Shown one piece after another: positions 11,671 through 25,165 of a stretch of DNA of 64,000 bases. The notes beneath the pieces were generated by a model, which was given only the letters and a program-made list of their open reading frames with translations, was not told where the DNA came from and made no database searches. The translations under genes and the position numbers were made by a program. Position 1 is the stretch's first letter. Each line of letters opens with the position of its first letter. This DNA is from Lingula anatina (lineage: Eukaryota; Brachiopoda; Lingulata; Lingulida; Lingulidae). The stretch lies in contig NW_019773781.1 of assembly GCF_001039355.2 (NCBI RefSeq), forward strand, positions 581,692-645,691. The letters are read 5' to 3'.

Positions 11671-11735
11671 GTATGTATGTGTGTGTGTGTGTGTGTGATG
11701 CAATTTGTGTGTGTGTGCGTGCATGTGTGTGCATA
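11671..11735. repeat. Interrupted (TG)n microsatellite
   Basis: TG-rich tract interrupted by ATG, GCAATT and CGTGC. Confidence 0.85.
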
Positions 11736-12867
11736 TGATGTGTGGACTTTCATATCTTATCATCATGATGACAATTAAACAATACTATTTCTTTATCAGT
11801 TTAGTTAAACATTGTGTATTCACATCATGGCATTTTTACTAGACATGTATCAGTCTTCAAAGCCACTGCAGCTCAAATATACAGCCATAGTTACTGTTAA
11901 ATAACTATCAAGTTGCCTAATAATACAATGGCAAAAAGTGATAAAATTTGGCTTCAGGGTGCTCTAGATCAGTCAAGAGTGAGTTGTGAAGTTGTTGCTA
12001 GAGTTGGAATTATCCAGGGCCCCATGTTGTATATTCTTGGCATAGGGTTTTCAATTGATGCTTTTTCCAATTCAGGTGAAAAAAGTTTTAAAAAGAGTGT
12101 TGGTTGCATGCTTATTATAGTATTGGTTATATATTGAAAATTGCATGTCCTAAGGAATTGTTATCAACTGTGTCACTGGCACCTTGTTGGATCTTCCTTC
12201 CTCTGTTGTGTCATTGGGTGTGTGGTAACCTTAAAAAAATGGGCCTATTTTAGTGAAAATTGTCTTTACCTGATGGCACCGTTTTAGCACCATTGTTTGA
12301 AGGCTGTGTGAACCTGTAAAGTAGGGTATTCTCCAGGTATGAGGTATGACATCGTGTGATCTGGATATTACATACAGTTGGTTTTAGGCTAAGGATGGTT
12401 GGAGAACAATCGAATGCGTGATGTATATAGCCACAGGTCTCGGCATTAAGACAGTGTGTATTCTATCCACTGTGAGTCACCGTTATAACCACAAAGGTAG
12501 ACAGAAACAAACAACAGGTAGTAGAGTTTATGCTGCACCTTCAGGCAACTGTTTTAGGCCAGTCCATTACTTTTCAGGTTTTTAGATTGAAAGTCGTTTT
12601 TTTGGTTGTGGCTCAGGTTTTATAAATAGTGGAAAATAGAAGTTAAATGGAAAAATGAAATGAGAAATGAAAGGTACAGGTAAGATAAAATTCAGATGAT
12701 TCTTGATAATTAATATTAATGCTAGATCAAGAAGAGCAAGGAATGAGTCATATTTTTGTACTAAGAAGTATCAAGAGGAGAACATTACTCTTTTGTCAAA
12801 TTACAGCGACAGCCTTGTAAAACTATTACTAGTATGGAAAGTGGGAGGGTAAATATACTTCATTCCC

Positions 12868-12987
12868 AGTGAAACTATTGTTCTACCTAGGTATGTTAAT
12901 CTGTTAATATGATTGCATTCAGCAAGAGTCCCTGTGGAGTTGGATCAATCAACCTAGAATGATAATGTCATTGGGAACAAACCCGTA
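12868..12987. mobile_element. Short relative of the palindromic MITE family (fragment)
   Basis: Begins ATTCCCAGTG and ends CATTGGGAAC, and contains GATTGCATTCAGCAAGAGTC followed by GGAGTTGGATCAATC. These correspond to the terminal part of the elements at 17604 and 23854. About 120 bp, so probably internally deleted. Confidence 0.45.
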
Positions 12988-15742
12988 TAGTAGTGCTGAA
13001 TGAAGCAGGACATACAGCATTGAGGGATCTAATGAATGCACACAAAGTTGATAAAAATTAACCTGAGTCAGAACTGGATATTGCCAATGGGGCAGGGCGG
13101 GGTGGGGTATCAGACTTGAGTGTCTTAGCTATCATGACAATTGTTCAAACTGCTGTCCAAGGACAAACACAATTGCATATGTTTATCCATCAGTCATTAT
13201 TTACTAGTTGTCCATACATTAGAGGTGTTCAGAGACCAGTCATTTACTACTTGCTCACTACAGATGATTGATTGTATGTCTGCAGCCTCTTCACATCATC
13301 TGGAAAGTGTGTTAATTGATTTTTTTCACAGAACAGGAGTACTGGAACAGTTTTAACAATGCCCTGATGGATAAGAAAATTCAATTGTCTTCCTATTATC
13401 ATAGTTATGAATCATGTTGGAAGAGATAGTACCTCCTCAGTTATACTGTTACAACTTGAGTAGAAATGCACCTTGAAGTTGTTTGTAAGTAATTGGAAGT
13501 GGGAAGATAAAAAACAGGGCGAGGAATTTTTCATTATCAACAAACAACCTTTGTTAATTATCAGCCAAGGTTGCAGCAACTTCAATCAACTTCAGTGGCT
13601 GTACTTGCGCCAGTCAGGCTACACACATTATTATCAGAAAATTATACATATGTATACGTGAGAGGTGCTACGTGAGATAAAAAGTCAGATTACCTGAATT
13701 CGGGGATGTGACATTTTGGTAAAAATTAATACCTAGTAAATAATCAGATAACTACAAGTACTCTTCTTCCTGACAGTCTGATTTATATTCCAGACATGTG
13801 ATACCATAGACAACACTGCAACAACATTGAGATATTTTCACATGGGAGCTTGCTATCCTCTGCAGAACACCAAAGTTGATAGATTGGCACATTGGAGTGG
13901 ATAATATATATATATACATATATAGACGTTATATATGTACATCAGTTTGCCCGTATTGACAGACACCTTGCGAAGGTCTCTGGTGTGAGGTAAGATCTCA
14001 GCATTATATAGCTTATCTTGCATTTTTTATGTTCTTCTAAGCATTTGTTTGCAGATTTTTCAAATTGGACAATTTGTTGGAAACTTGGATGTGATTTTGT
14101 CCAATGGACATGGCTTGTTTTGCTTAAAAACAGATCACTTTATTTATTGATTTAAGATTTGTGTTTTTAAAATCTTTCTCAATAAATATAATTTGACAAT
14201 TTGTTGAAAAGGGCTCATGAAGTTATTTTACAAATAGACTTACATGGACTTCTGAATGTGTGTGATTTCTGCCATATTATTGATCTTTTTGTATTTTTAT
14301 TGATTGGATTTTATTGATCCTCATTTGCAAAACCTGGATTTTGATTTTGATCAGCATGAAACTACATCATAAGACCCTTGCAATCTTTATAATATATATC
14401 ATACGGTTTCCTGTTTTAAAAAAGCCGATAAATTGATAGAGAGCATGATATAAAATATTAGGACAACCATTATTAACGTTTATGTGAGGTGGATCAGTTT
14501 TTGATGCACTAGAAATCCTCTTTAAGATCCTAATGGACATATTTATTTAAATTTTCTTTAGATTGAAGGGACATGTGAGTGCAAAATGCCAAAGTTCATA
14601 ATTTTAGGGGAAAAATGGCATTCTTGAAAGTTATAAGCAGTATTTTTTGGACAATCATTGGTGATTTTTTTTTTCTTGAATATGACCAGGGTGGTTTTAC
14701 CTGGCATGCCCTGTTAAAATGTTTTTTAAGAATGTAGTTCTCCTTTAGGCTTTACAGTGCTTATGAGTATTAAGAGAAAGATGTTATTTGATTGTCATAA
14801 AGAATGGGATGTCTCTAGGCGCTGTTGTCATTGTCACTGGTCATCTTCATAATAGAGATCACAGATATACTTGTATGGGACAAAACAAGAAAGCTGGAGT
14901 GTTTTTGTTACTTTCAATTAACCCTTACTATCTAATGTTACCTTCTTTTTCAGTAAATCTAGGTCTTAAAAAGGTTAACTTTTTGATGTTTATGTGACTA
15001 AAAAATTACACAAAATTTTTGCTTAAAGAAGCTTGATAAAGTTTTTTTTATTTTTCATACTGAAAATTAAAAGAAAATCTTTATACTTCAGAGAAGAAAT
15101 TACAGAGCATACATAAAAGATAAAAAATGTTAAAAAATTAAATAAAAGATAAATGATAGAAAAAGTGAAAATAGCGTGTGTTTAGAAGTAAAGATAACAT
15201 ACCATGACAGAGGATAGACTGGTGATATGAATAACATTATGTTAAAGCATACGGAGCCTTCATACCTGGTTCATTGTTTAGAAAAGTTCTCAGAAGTCAT
15301 GGTCATATTTAAACCAAATATATTTGAGGGTGAAAAAAATGAAAAAAAGTCATGGTTGCGTATTTGATTATGGTAAGATTTGAGTCATTTTAAAGAAACA
15401 AAAAAACGCAATAGCCTTCATGAAATTAAAACAGCATGCAAAAACAAAGTTTATTTCTTCTTAACTAAAAGGACATAAAGCTTTATGCTTATAAAAGTTC
15501 TTTGGGTGAGGGTGGGGGGATTTCTAGACATGCTACATGTAGATGTACAGGAGTCTATTCTGCTCAGGTGAGGTCCATACAGGAGAGAGAGCTGAATATT
15601 AAGTGGTTATTTATGGCTGTGTGTTGTCCCAATCAGGAGAGGTGTGATAATTAATGAGGCATTAAGGAGGCTCCTGGAGGGTGAACTGTGTGGAAATGCC
15701 AGCAGGTTAAGGGGCTGTTTTATAGCTGGCTTGCCCTGAAAA

Positions 15743-15836
15743 TTCTTTACATGGTATTATCAATGGCAGGGCTGATAATGTATTTTAAGGCAACAATGAT
15801 TTTTTTTTGCCAAATGCATTTTGTTAGCTGTTGTTT

Positions 15837-15902
<66 letters not shown>

Positions 15903-15997
15903 NTTCTTTACATGGTATTATCAATGGCAGGGCTGATAATGTATTTTAAGGCAACAATGATTTTTTTTTGCCAAATGCATTTTGTTAGCTGTTGTTT

Positions 15998-16062
<65 letters not shown>
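15743..16062. repeat. Tandem duplicate of a 159-bp segment ending in (CT)n(CA)n, joined by one N
   Basis: 15743-15902 and 15904-16062 are essentially identical (TTCTTTACATGG through the CT/CA microsatellite) and are separated by a single N at 15903. This is best explained as two contig ends that overlap at a microsatellite and were not merged, so one copy is probably artificial. Confidence 0.85.
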
Positions 16063-16063
<1 letters not shown>

Positions 16064-16579
16064 AACAAGATAATTTGTTATCATTTATTTTCTGTATGTT
16101 CATATTAGTCAACATATTTCTCCTCTTCTGTATCCTGTATCTTACCTGGTCACCCATGTCTCAAGCCAGGACCATGTATTACACAACACTTCAGATGTCA
16201 TCTCAGTGTCTACAGGTTGATTATCCAGCCTTCCTGGCCCATCACACACCATGGAAAACCTGAACCATAGCTAGCTCATGGTTGATTAATTTCTAAAGAG
16301 CCCCATTAATTCAGGCAAGGGCTCATTAAACAGTATATTAATTGGGTCTCAGATTTTGGGCACGGGTAGATTGGTCTCATGATAAGGCACCTTGAGTGAA
16401 TGAAGTGATTATTGCTGGGGAACAGCTAAGGAACTTTGTGGACCTTGGTCTATATTGTAGTGTATTGTGCAGGTATTGTCTGCCTGGTTATCTGGTGGAC
16501 TGACTGCCTGGGTGCAGTGTAGGAAAGTACTGATTGTACTGCACATGCAAGGACACTTCACCTTAGCACTGACACAGCC

Positions 16580-16609
16580 ATGATCTACCTGATGAAGAAA
16601 TACATGAAG
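16580..16609 (+). CDS. Candidate alternative first coding exon of CEP170 (weak)
   Basis: ATG followed by ten codons (MIYLMKKYMK) and a near-perfect donor AAG|GTAAGC. Spliced to the CEP170 acceptor at 25697/25698 it would read on in frame through TGT GAG into the normal start (…MKCE-MSGQ), giving a basic N-terminal extension of 12 residues before the FHA domain. Frame compatibility has a one-in-three chance of being accidental, and family conservation begins only after the downstream ATG, so this is speculative. Confidence 0.2.
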
Positions 16610-17603
16610 GTAAGCTGAGGTGGGTCGAGCTTGAGATGTCTAAAATTATTACCAAATGATTGGTTTCCATAGAAGAGAAACTGATTGAACTTAATTGGGC
16701 CTTATAGCTTATGTGTCATAAATACAGCAATGAGTGGTCTGAGAATACTAGTAGTGTGATTTCAAATGACTGGTTTTTTATTTCATCAATACAGTGGTGT
16801 AAAAGAGAAACTGATTGGACTTAGTTGTGTCCAATACCTTATATGTCATAAAGACGGTGGTGAATTGTCTAATATTAATAGTTTTCTGTGGCTTCCTTAA
16901 CTTATCTATAAACATTGTATTCAGATCTTACACTGAATGCAATGTCCTAACTCACAGTGAGCACTTACAGGCTGGAGTTAGCTTGTAAACAGTGTAAGAC
17001 TTGAGCATTATTATCTAGATCTTAGGACAGGGAGTGATTTGGTTAACCAAAGAGACCAGGTGAAAGGCACACTCTCTTACTGATGAACCACCTAGCGAGG
17101 AGATGTGGCGTAAAAACTGACATTAAGATGTATAACTTACAGTTTAGATATTATGTATGAGAGCTGCAGGTGCCTCATCTGAAGCAGCAGATATAAGTTG
17201 AGTGAGGAACTGAGCAAATAGATGGTATGAACCAGCATCATAGCTTTACTCTGAATAGGAACAAGCTTGATTGAAAAATTTAGGATGATCAAAGCATCAT
17301 CACATGTGTAATCAATATTTTTTAACATAAACAAATATTTGTATTCTGTCAATGAAGAACTTTTTCTCTAATTGTAGTAATGATAAATATAATAATAATA
17401 ATAAGAAGAAGAAGAAGAACATCATGAGATAGACTTCCCAAGTAATGTTTTTAAAGTAAAAACATAATCTGACTTGTATATTTGCATGTCATTGCTATTT
17501 TGATATTGCACAATACTGTGAACATTGAAGAAGCCACCACGCCTTGACACAGCTGTGAAGTTCAACAGATACTAACAGTAATGGTAGTTTGTAAGTAAGA
17601 AGA

Positions 17604-17856
17604 GACCATTCCCAGAGAGTATTGTACTCACTTTGGATCGAACTATCTCCAAGGCGATTCTTGCTTAATTGCAATTAACTTAAGTGGCTTAGATGTCTGT
17701 CACGCCTACTGAAGCTGATAGGGGGTAACTATTGTTTAGCAGCTTTAGCAGGTGTGCCAGACATCAAAGCCACTTAAGCTGAAAGCAATTTAGTGAGAAA
17801 CCCTATGGAGATGGACCGATCCTGTTAGATTGAGCTAGGGATGGGAACCCAGTCTT
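17604..17856. mobile_element. Palindromic MITE, copy 1
   Basis: About 250 bp whose two halves are imperfect inverted repeats. Left arm: GACCATTCCCAGAG ... GATCGAACTATCTCC ... CTTAAGTGGCTTAGATGTCT ... CTACTGAAGCTG. Right arm in reverse complement: GACTGGGTTCCCATCC ... GATCGGTCCATCTCC ... CTTAAGTGGCTTTGATGTCT ... CTGCTAAAGCTG. It shares sequence with 23854-24108. No ORF. Confidence 0.75.
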
Positions 17857-20800
17857 AGTTGTTATACTGATCCTAGTAGAACTATTTTTTATCATGGTAT
17901 TAGGAAATTAAATTGAACATTCAAAATTCACATAGTAAGTAACTGGGTTTATGCAGTTGGTAGCCTGAATCTGATGTTTTATATCAAAGAAATGTCCTTT
18001 TCTCTTCCTTTGTTCTCTTCCCACTATAACTTGAACCCAGTTATCTTTCTTTTTTTATTTACACGGTTGCAGCGACTGAATGAGATAGTCTTGTGCACAG
18101 CAGTATTTATCAGGTATTTTATCAAAGCCAGACCAAGCGTACCAGACGGGGGCCTTTGATAGAAAAATCTGATAAAAAAGTGTTGTATAGTTGTAATGGA
18201 GGGGTTCAGTGATGCTAGCATGGGTCAGTTTTTATCATTATGACAGAGGTTATGGGTACCCAGTGGTCAGTGCAACCTTTATCACAATCTTTCCTCTTTT
18301 CACACTTCGTAAATGGCTTTTTGTTGTCATATGGACGGAAGTTGCCTCAGATCTTCGAAGATCTTTGGTCGTAAAGATGTCATATTGAGGTGTATCGTCT
18401 GCTTCTGCAGACAGGTGAACTGAAATTTCTTATCACATTTTTATTTATTTGCTCTGGTCACATTGAAGGAGGTAGATATTTGTAAATGTCAACAGAAGAT
18501 GATATCTGTATTGGGTATAAAGATATGAGCAGAAAAAGTTTTCCGTGTTTTTATGTCACATTGCACTTTGTTACAGAATCAAACTAATATCAGTAAATTA
18601 GTGTGCACTTAATGGTATTTGATAATGTATTTTATATTTTGGTTGTCTGACCATAATTTTCCTTTTTATTGAAATTTTAGTATTGAAAATGATATTTTAT
18701 TAACTGCAAATTTATAATTTGATAAATAAATAAATGATGTCCAAATTTTCTTTTTCAGCATATATTTTGAATACTTAAATTGCTCTCCTGACAGTTAAAC
18801 AAATGGATAACACAAGGGGGCACCATGTTAACTTTGGTTGTCAGGTCTCTTTGCAAGGAAAGCTCATAGAAAAATACTTCATCTTCTTTTTCTGTCTAGT
18901 GGAAAAAATTCCATTCATATTGAAAAAGCAGCAGCCATCCTTCACCCTGAAGTTTAGAATTATAACTGAGACTCATTGTAGCCAGCATTTCCCACCCATA
19001 TGCTGGTTATGGTCGAGAAGGTGGCCTTCTATAAACTCTGACATCCTGGGTGCCTCCTAGCATTTCTATCAACACAAAAACCTAATACCTCTAAAATCTA
19101 CCTAGACTTGCAGTTATGTCACACCTTTGAGATACAGGAACATTCTGTAAAAGATCTAAAAGCTTAACCTTTTCACTTGTCTATTTAGCCAGTAGCACAA
19201 GAATACCAAGTTCATAAACATCACAGGGAGATGAAATGCTGGGCACGTTTTTAGGATAAAAGGTGAACATATCTGGTGTTTACTTTCATTTTAGTCCCAA
19301 GCACCTGTTTAATTATACACTGAGTAAGTCACTGATATGCCAGTGAGCAATACAAATGTAACCAAAGCAAAGGAGTAAGAAAGAAATTAAAATAAAAAAA
19401 TAGTATTCTGTGGTATTGTCACTGGCACTTACCTGTCAATGGAGAGTTACCCTGGGCCTGTCAACCGCTAAGATTAACCACAGTGGACATTTAGATTTAT
19501 AAATTGCTCAATATCATGATTGGATAGACCCTGGTATCTGGGTGTTATATGGGGTGACACCTTCCGACAGACAGCTGCCTTGTCGCATTACAGTTGTGAC
19601 AGCATTTAGTCAGCTAAAGATTTAACATTTAGTCTGCTTAAGATTGTGCAGGATGGAGACATGCCTTTCACTGAAGACTTACATTACAGACTAACCCATT
19701 GTGAAGTCCATCATTACTGTCGCTAAGCTGCTTATAGCTACGCTGGAAATTTTAAGGTAATTATTTTCCTTTAAGCATGAAGTTCTTATTTAAATTTATT
19801 TCACCTGGCAATTTCAAGAATGCATGTTACTGCATATGCATAGAGGTGGTTGCCTTGAGAACACGTAAGATTGAGTAGTGCACAGTGGTGACGAGGATGT
19901 GGAACCCTGCGAGGATGATCATTGAAATTCTTTTCATGTACAACAGACATAGGGGCTGTGGCCTCTCTCTACATAAAGGCTATGTGAGAACAGGTTCATT
20001 TTTTTTTCCTTTTTTTCCTTGGAGTGCCTTGGCAGAGGTTTAAACCATATGTTTTGGACCTGTATTGTGTCTCTGGGGCATTGGGGCTGAGCTGGGTACT
20101 GAAGTATGATTGCCAGTGCTGGTACGATCAATCTTTTTTAAAGCCTTCAGTTCATACAACAGCTAACTAAGTCCTACCAGAGAGAAGAGGAAGACAAATT
20201 TTCAGTTTTCTTAGTGGAAACATTTTAAGAAAATAAATTCCAGAGTTCAAATGGAGTACAAAGAGAGGAAAGGAGACATTTATAGATGAACCACCATAAG
20301 GGACTTTTTGTAGATTTTTTACAGCAGATTCCTTGACAAATTATTCAGGTCAGCAAGGCAGAGAACAATGTTAATGATTGCATACCAGTGAAATCAAGAA
20401 CTAAAAACAAAAAAAGGCGTATGAAGTCTTAATAGGATTTGTTTGTCCAAGGAAAGTGTCGTATTGCCACCAGAAACATGCACTGATTGATACAAAATAT
20501 GACAGAATTTTGCAGAGAGGAAATCCAATTTTGCCAGGGATTAAATACACTCAGTGCCTCAGGAAACGGCACAGTATGCTGTAACAAAAAAAGAGAGATA
20601 GCTAAGACTGACACTTCATTAATTGGACAAGACACACAACTGATGGGTCGTGTCAAAATTAGAGAAGTCTTATTCTAAACTATGACCCCCATAAAGACTT
20701 TCCCTGAGCTAGGGACAGGCCATCTGATGGTATCTCATTAAGTGCCAGTTTGATGGGACATGTTATAACTGGGCAGGTCGTGCTGACAGGAATTCTAATT

Positions 20801-23800
20801 CTTCTCTAGGAAGGGAGGGACAGCCAGAGAGGGCACCTGCAAACTCTTCTACATAGCATCAACTGAACTCACTCGTGAAATGACTTTTATGTAAGGGATT
20901 TATGGATTTATTGTCTCCTTTGATACTGCGTGTCACTGACATTGTCGTCTTTGTGTCACGGGCGAGACAGATAGCGGAAATGATTGCCTGACACTTAAAA
21001 AGTCTGTCTTAGCTTAGAGTTACGGTGTATTGCAGGGATACATTTTGCTGAATACGTCAGGTGCCTCTATAGCTATTTGTATACCAAACAGTGCCATTCT
21101 TTTGTCATTTTATATGTGAATCTCAACAGAACTTTCTTCACAGGAGACAACTTAGCCTTTAATTCAAGATTCACCGATCAAGTAGGAAATTTCTTTTAAC
21201 CTGAGAGAGGCTTGGTGAAGTTTGTTGCATTTTTTAACATTAATCACTCCTAACAAGATGGCGGGAATAACATTCCAAAGCTGGCAAAAGAAGAGGACGA
21301 GATCTCTGGGGGATCTTTGGCAGTCTTACAGACGGGGAACTAAATATCAGTGTCCAGTAGGTGTCTTCTGTTATATGTTATGATAAGCTCTTAGGTAACA
21401 GCTGCTATTGATGACATTACAAGTTGTTATTTATATGAATCTTTTTTAAAGATTTTTTATTCAAGATGAAACCGTTTAGTTGAATTTTTTTATCCTGCAT
21501 AGCGTAGCATGTTTTTTACACTCATTTTCTAAAGTACAAAGTGCTTATTTCACTTTTAATGGTGGGGTGGGGCATTTATAATTATTCTTTCATAGTTGAT
21601 AAATAATTTATGATATCCAAAAGTCTAACAAATCCGTAATCTAAAGTCCCTTGCTAGTCAACATTAATCTAGATCACATTCCATATCCAGTGTGGCAAGT
21701 GGCTAGAAAAAACATAATTCATTTTTCTTAATGCTGAGAAATAATTTTGTATTAAAAATATTCAAGTTATTTTGGCTTTACAAATCAAAATAAGATCAAA
21801 CTTAGACTACCCTCCCAGCAAACAGGTACTTTAAATGCCAAACCGCAAATGTGTCTTCAAGATGATAGAGAAGCGACAAGTATTTTGCTCTCATGAACAA
21901 TGAATTTCCATTATTCCCATGTAGTGCATGTGATGACAGCAATGATATGTTTTATACATCTGTATCTGCGCGTATAGAATGAGGTAAAAAGAAAAATTAC
22001 AATCATTGTATGTTCATAATAGACACTTGTTCAGGAGTATCTTGTGGTTGGTTATGTACTGTGATGACTAATTGTTTGTTTAGTAGATTGCTATCTGTCG
22101 TACAAACCAAGGACCAAAAGAAGAAAAAAAAGGATTAAATAAAAAGGACTTGCTTGCAGAATAGTAATGCTACACAAGTGTGTGTAGCCAAGCAGTGAAG
22201 GATAAGCTATGTAAATATTTTAGTATAAATCAGCCCACTAGAGTTAGGTTCAGGTGTTGGCATTAATGTTCAAGAAGTCAACAGGTGGGTGAAGGTCTTT
22301 TTTTAGGGGTCCTGTGATATATCTTTGAAAGAAAATGTTGTGATAATTACATCATTAGTGAAGGCAAAGATAGAAAATATTGAAATACCCAGCTTGGTGT
22401 GGCTTTGTATTAGCATTTAAATGTCTGACAGGTGGTAGCTTATTGTACAGGTCCATCCTGCAGGCTACGAGGTACTGGCATACTTTGGTTGACATGTTTT
22501 AACGTAGGGATTGTTCAGAATAAGTGAGTTTGGATGGGGACTCCTAGTAGAATACTGAAAAGCTGGTGATTTTACAAGGAAACAAAAGGAGGCGTGTAAG
22601 TCTGTTAATCTGATTGCATTCATTAGGTACACTACAGTACAAATGCTGAGCATTACAAACCTATACATTTGTATTGAAGAGTATGCGATCACACTCAGGA
22701 ATTTTCATCCTTCTCCCCCCTACAGAGACTACTTTTATGATATTGTAAGGTGCATATTACACTTGATATTGTAATGTGAATATTACACTTGATTGGACAA
22801 TATATTGGTTTGCTGTATCTTAAACCAGGTTCCCTGAGTAAATGTTTTTTAGGTTGGTTGTCACAGAAAATGTGTTAACATTTACTATAGTTGGCAGATT
22901 CTCTATTAGGATTTCATTCAAGTACTTTAAAGGCTATAATTTTGCAAATATGTGTGTCTGCATTGAATGTGCCATCTGTCTGCCTGCCCATTTGTCTGTC
23001 TGTCCGTCTGTGTGTTTACATGCCTGTCTGCCTGTCTCTGTATATGTCTGTATATTAATAGAAGCAAAACCTTTTAAAACTCAATGTGTAAGCATAGTCA
23101 GGTTAACTAGTACATGCTGTATAATAGAACCCTAATATGTGCCATTATTCTGAATAAGTTTATTAAAGCATAGCATGTTTAATGCTTGCCACAAAACCTT
23201 CTTTCTATAATGAACCACTCTGTCTGACCTGGTCTCCATAAACTGACCCAGTGGAGCTGTATGTAGAGGCCAGGAAGTAAGCTAATATTTGATTCAAACA
23301 AAGTTTGGAATTTGCAAACTTTAGCCTGGTTTATTCATGCCATGGTACCTCCTGGCTCTGTGTGAGGATTTGATGAATAAGTTTACATCTTCTGGTCACT
23401 TGATTTGTTGTGTTAGGTATATTGGCACCTGGACATACCTGGTGTAATTGGGTATAAGGCAACCTAGATGCTTTGTGTATGTAAGGAGTTGCTTATATTT
23501 ATATGTAAGTGTATATGGTTTATGGTCAGGACAATTTGCTGAATTATGGATTTTTAACGCTGTCATAAACTGTAGTTGAAATATTTACAAATATTGGGAT
23601 GTTATTCACACTGATGAGGAACAATAATATGTATGATTAGTGATATACTCATATAGCCCATTTGAAGACAGAACATAATAATTAACATTATTATGTTATG
23701 GACATAGATCTAAAATGTGTACATAAGTACTTTTAGAGTCTGTCGAGAAGGAAGAGTTCCATACAAGTACCAAATAATGGCAATGTGTAGCATATCTTCT

Positions 23801-23853
23801 CTGGTTTGAAAAACCTTGTAGAAGGGTTTACCTGAAGCATATAGTTTGTAAGG
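17857..23853. other. Intergenic or CEP170 intron 1, middle part
   Basis: No recognised gene. It holds a 41-codon ORF with a good start context (21258-21383). The remaining ORFs are short and without domain features. Confidence 0.45.
21258..21383 (+). CDS. 41-codon small ORF with coding-like composition (weak candidate)
   Basis: Begins in a strong initiation context (AACAAGATGG) and encodes MAGITFQSWQKKRTRSLGDL, then a basic/aromatic tail ending in MLYR-less CYML and a stop. A possible donor (GTAG|GTGTCT, about 21356) lies inside, so it could be a first exon. Its phase does not match the CEP170 acceptor at 25697. No family recognised. Confidence 0.2.
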   Translation: MAGITFQSWQKKRTRSLGDLWQSYRRGTKYQCPVGVFCYML

Positions 23854-24108
23854 GACCATTCCCAGACCCTATCATACTAACTGTGGATCGAACTATCTCC
23901 AAGTGGATTCTCGCAAAATTGCAATCAACTTAAGAAGCTTAGATGTCTGTCATGCCTACTGAAGCTGCTAGGGGGTAATTAATTATCATTTAGCAGCTTC
24001 AGTAGGCATGACAGACATATAAGCGGCTTAAGCTGAAAGCAATTTAACTAGAAACCCCTCGGAGATGGAGCGATCCTGTTAGATTGATCCAGGAATGGGA
24101 ACCCAGTC
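23854..24108. mobile_element. Palindromic MITE, copy 2
   Basis: About 255 bp, same family and orientation as 17604-17856: GGACCATTCCCAGACC ... GGATCGAACTATCTCCAAG ... AGCAGCTTCAGTAGGCATGA ... CAGGAATGGGAACCCAGTC. The centre (GCCTACTGAAGCTGCTA ... TAGCAGCTTCAGTAGGC) is almost a perfect inverted repeat. Confidence 0.8.
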
Positions 24109-24837
24109 TAAATGTAGGTGGGGTTGTGTTGATTCAGGTTAGGTAACAGTCAGATTGGTAACAATGAGTAAGAGGTTCAGGTAAGACAAATATGACTCTG
24201 CTTTTATAATGTGTGTCCACAAATATTAGGATTCCACCCGGAGAGAAGTAGTGATTATTTGATGTTACAGGATGAAGGGTTTCAGGTAATTTAATTGGAG
24301 ATTTTAAGATCTTATATATCCAAGATGTCACAGGGCAGTTGTCATTAGATTCCTTGTCTAGGGATGTGAATATGTTGCCATATTTTCAGTTGATCTGAAT
24401 TATTCCACTTCCAGTTCTGAGGTTTTTAATTTAATGCAAATTCTGTCTGAGTCTTGCTCATGACGAATAAAAGTTCAATGTGTTGCAATTTTTGTATCAC
24501 CATTCTGCTCTATCCATGATATTTGTTTGCAGAAGATATGACTCAGAAACAACAGTTACGAAGTTTGTATTTGGGAAAACAGGAGATCTTGATTGTGCCA
24601 TGTGATTCTGCAGACAGGGTTTTATAGTGTGTTTCTTTGTAGACCCAACAGCTCAGATAACTAGCAGGCTTTGTATGCATGCTGTTGTTCTTCTGAAAAT
24701 TATTTGCCTTGTATCTTTAGAAATATGTGAAAGTATCTTGAGACTGCTATGTAAGTATCTGGTGGACATGATAGAATCAGGCATTTTACAGCAATACCAA
24801 ACAAAGGCAATCATAAAATAAATGCCACATTTACACC

Positions 24838-25163
24838 CCATTCCCATAGATTTTAGATCGATCTATCCCTGCGGGGAGTCTCACTAGATTACTATCAGCT
24901 TGGCCAGCTTAAGCATCTGTCCCGCCTACTAAAACTGTAAGGGGGTAATTAACTATGGTGCCCGCTCGGCTGACTGCAATTTAGTGTGAACCCCCAGGGA
25001 GTTAGGTCGATCTAAATCTTAATCTTTAGATCGATCTAAATCTCTGGGAAAGCACCCTAATGGTGCCCGCTCGGCTGACTGCAATTTAGCGTGAACCCCC
25101 AGGGAGTTAGGTCGATCTAAATCTTAATCTTTAGATCGATCTAAATCTCTGGGAAAGCACCCT
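24838..25163. mobile_element. Palindromic MITE, copy 3, with internal 105-bp duplication
   Basis: A diverged member (CCATTCCCATAG ... TTTAGATCGATCTATCCCTG ... GTCCCGCCTACTAAAACTG ... AATCTCTGGGAAAGCACCC). The right arm is duplicated head to tail: 24956-25060 and 25061-25163 differ by about one base, which shows a recent duplication. Confidence 0.7.
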
Positions 25164-25165
25164 TA

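Larger units (their letters stand above)
7950..12860. other. Intergenic or CEP170 intron 1, left part
   Basis: No coding exon recognised. Contents are AT-rich unique sequence with a TG/TA microsatellite at 8722-8769 and a TG-rich tract at 11671-11735. All ORFs are short and without family features. Confidence 0.5.
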
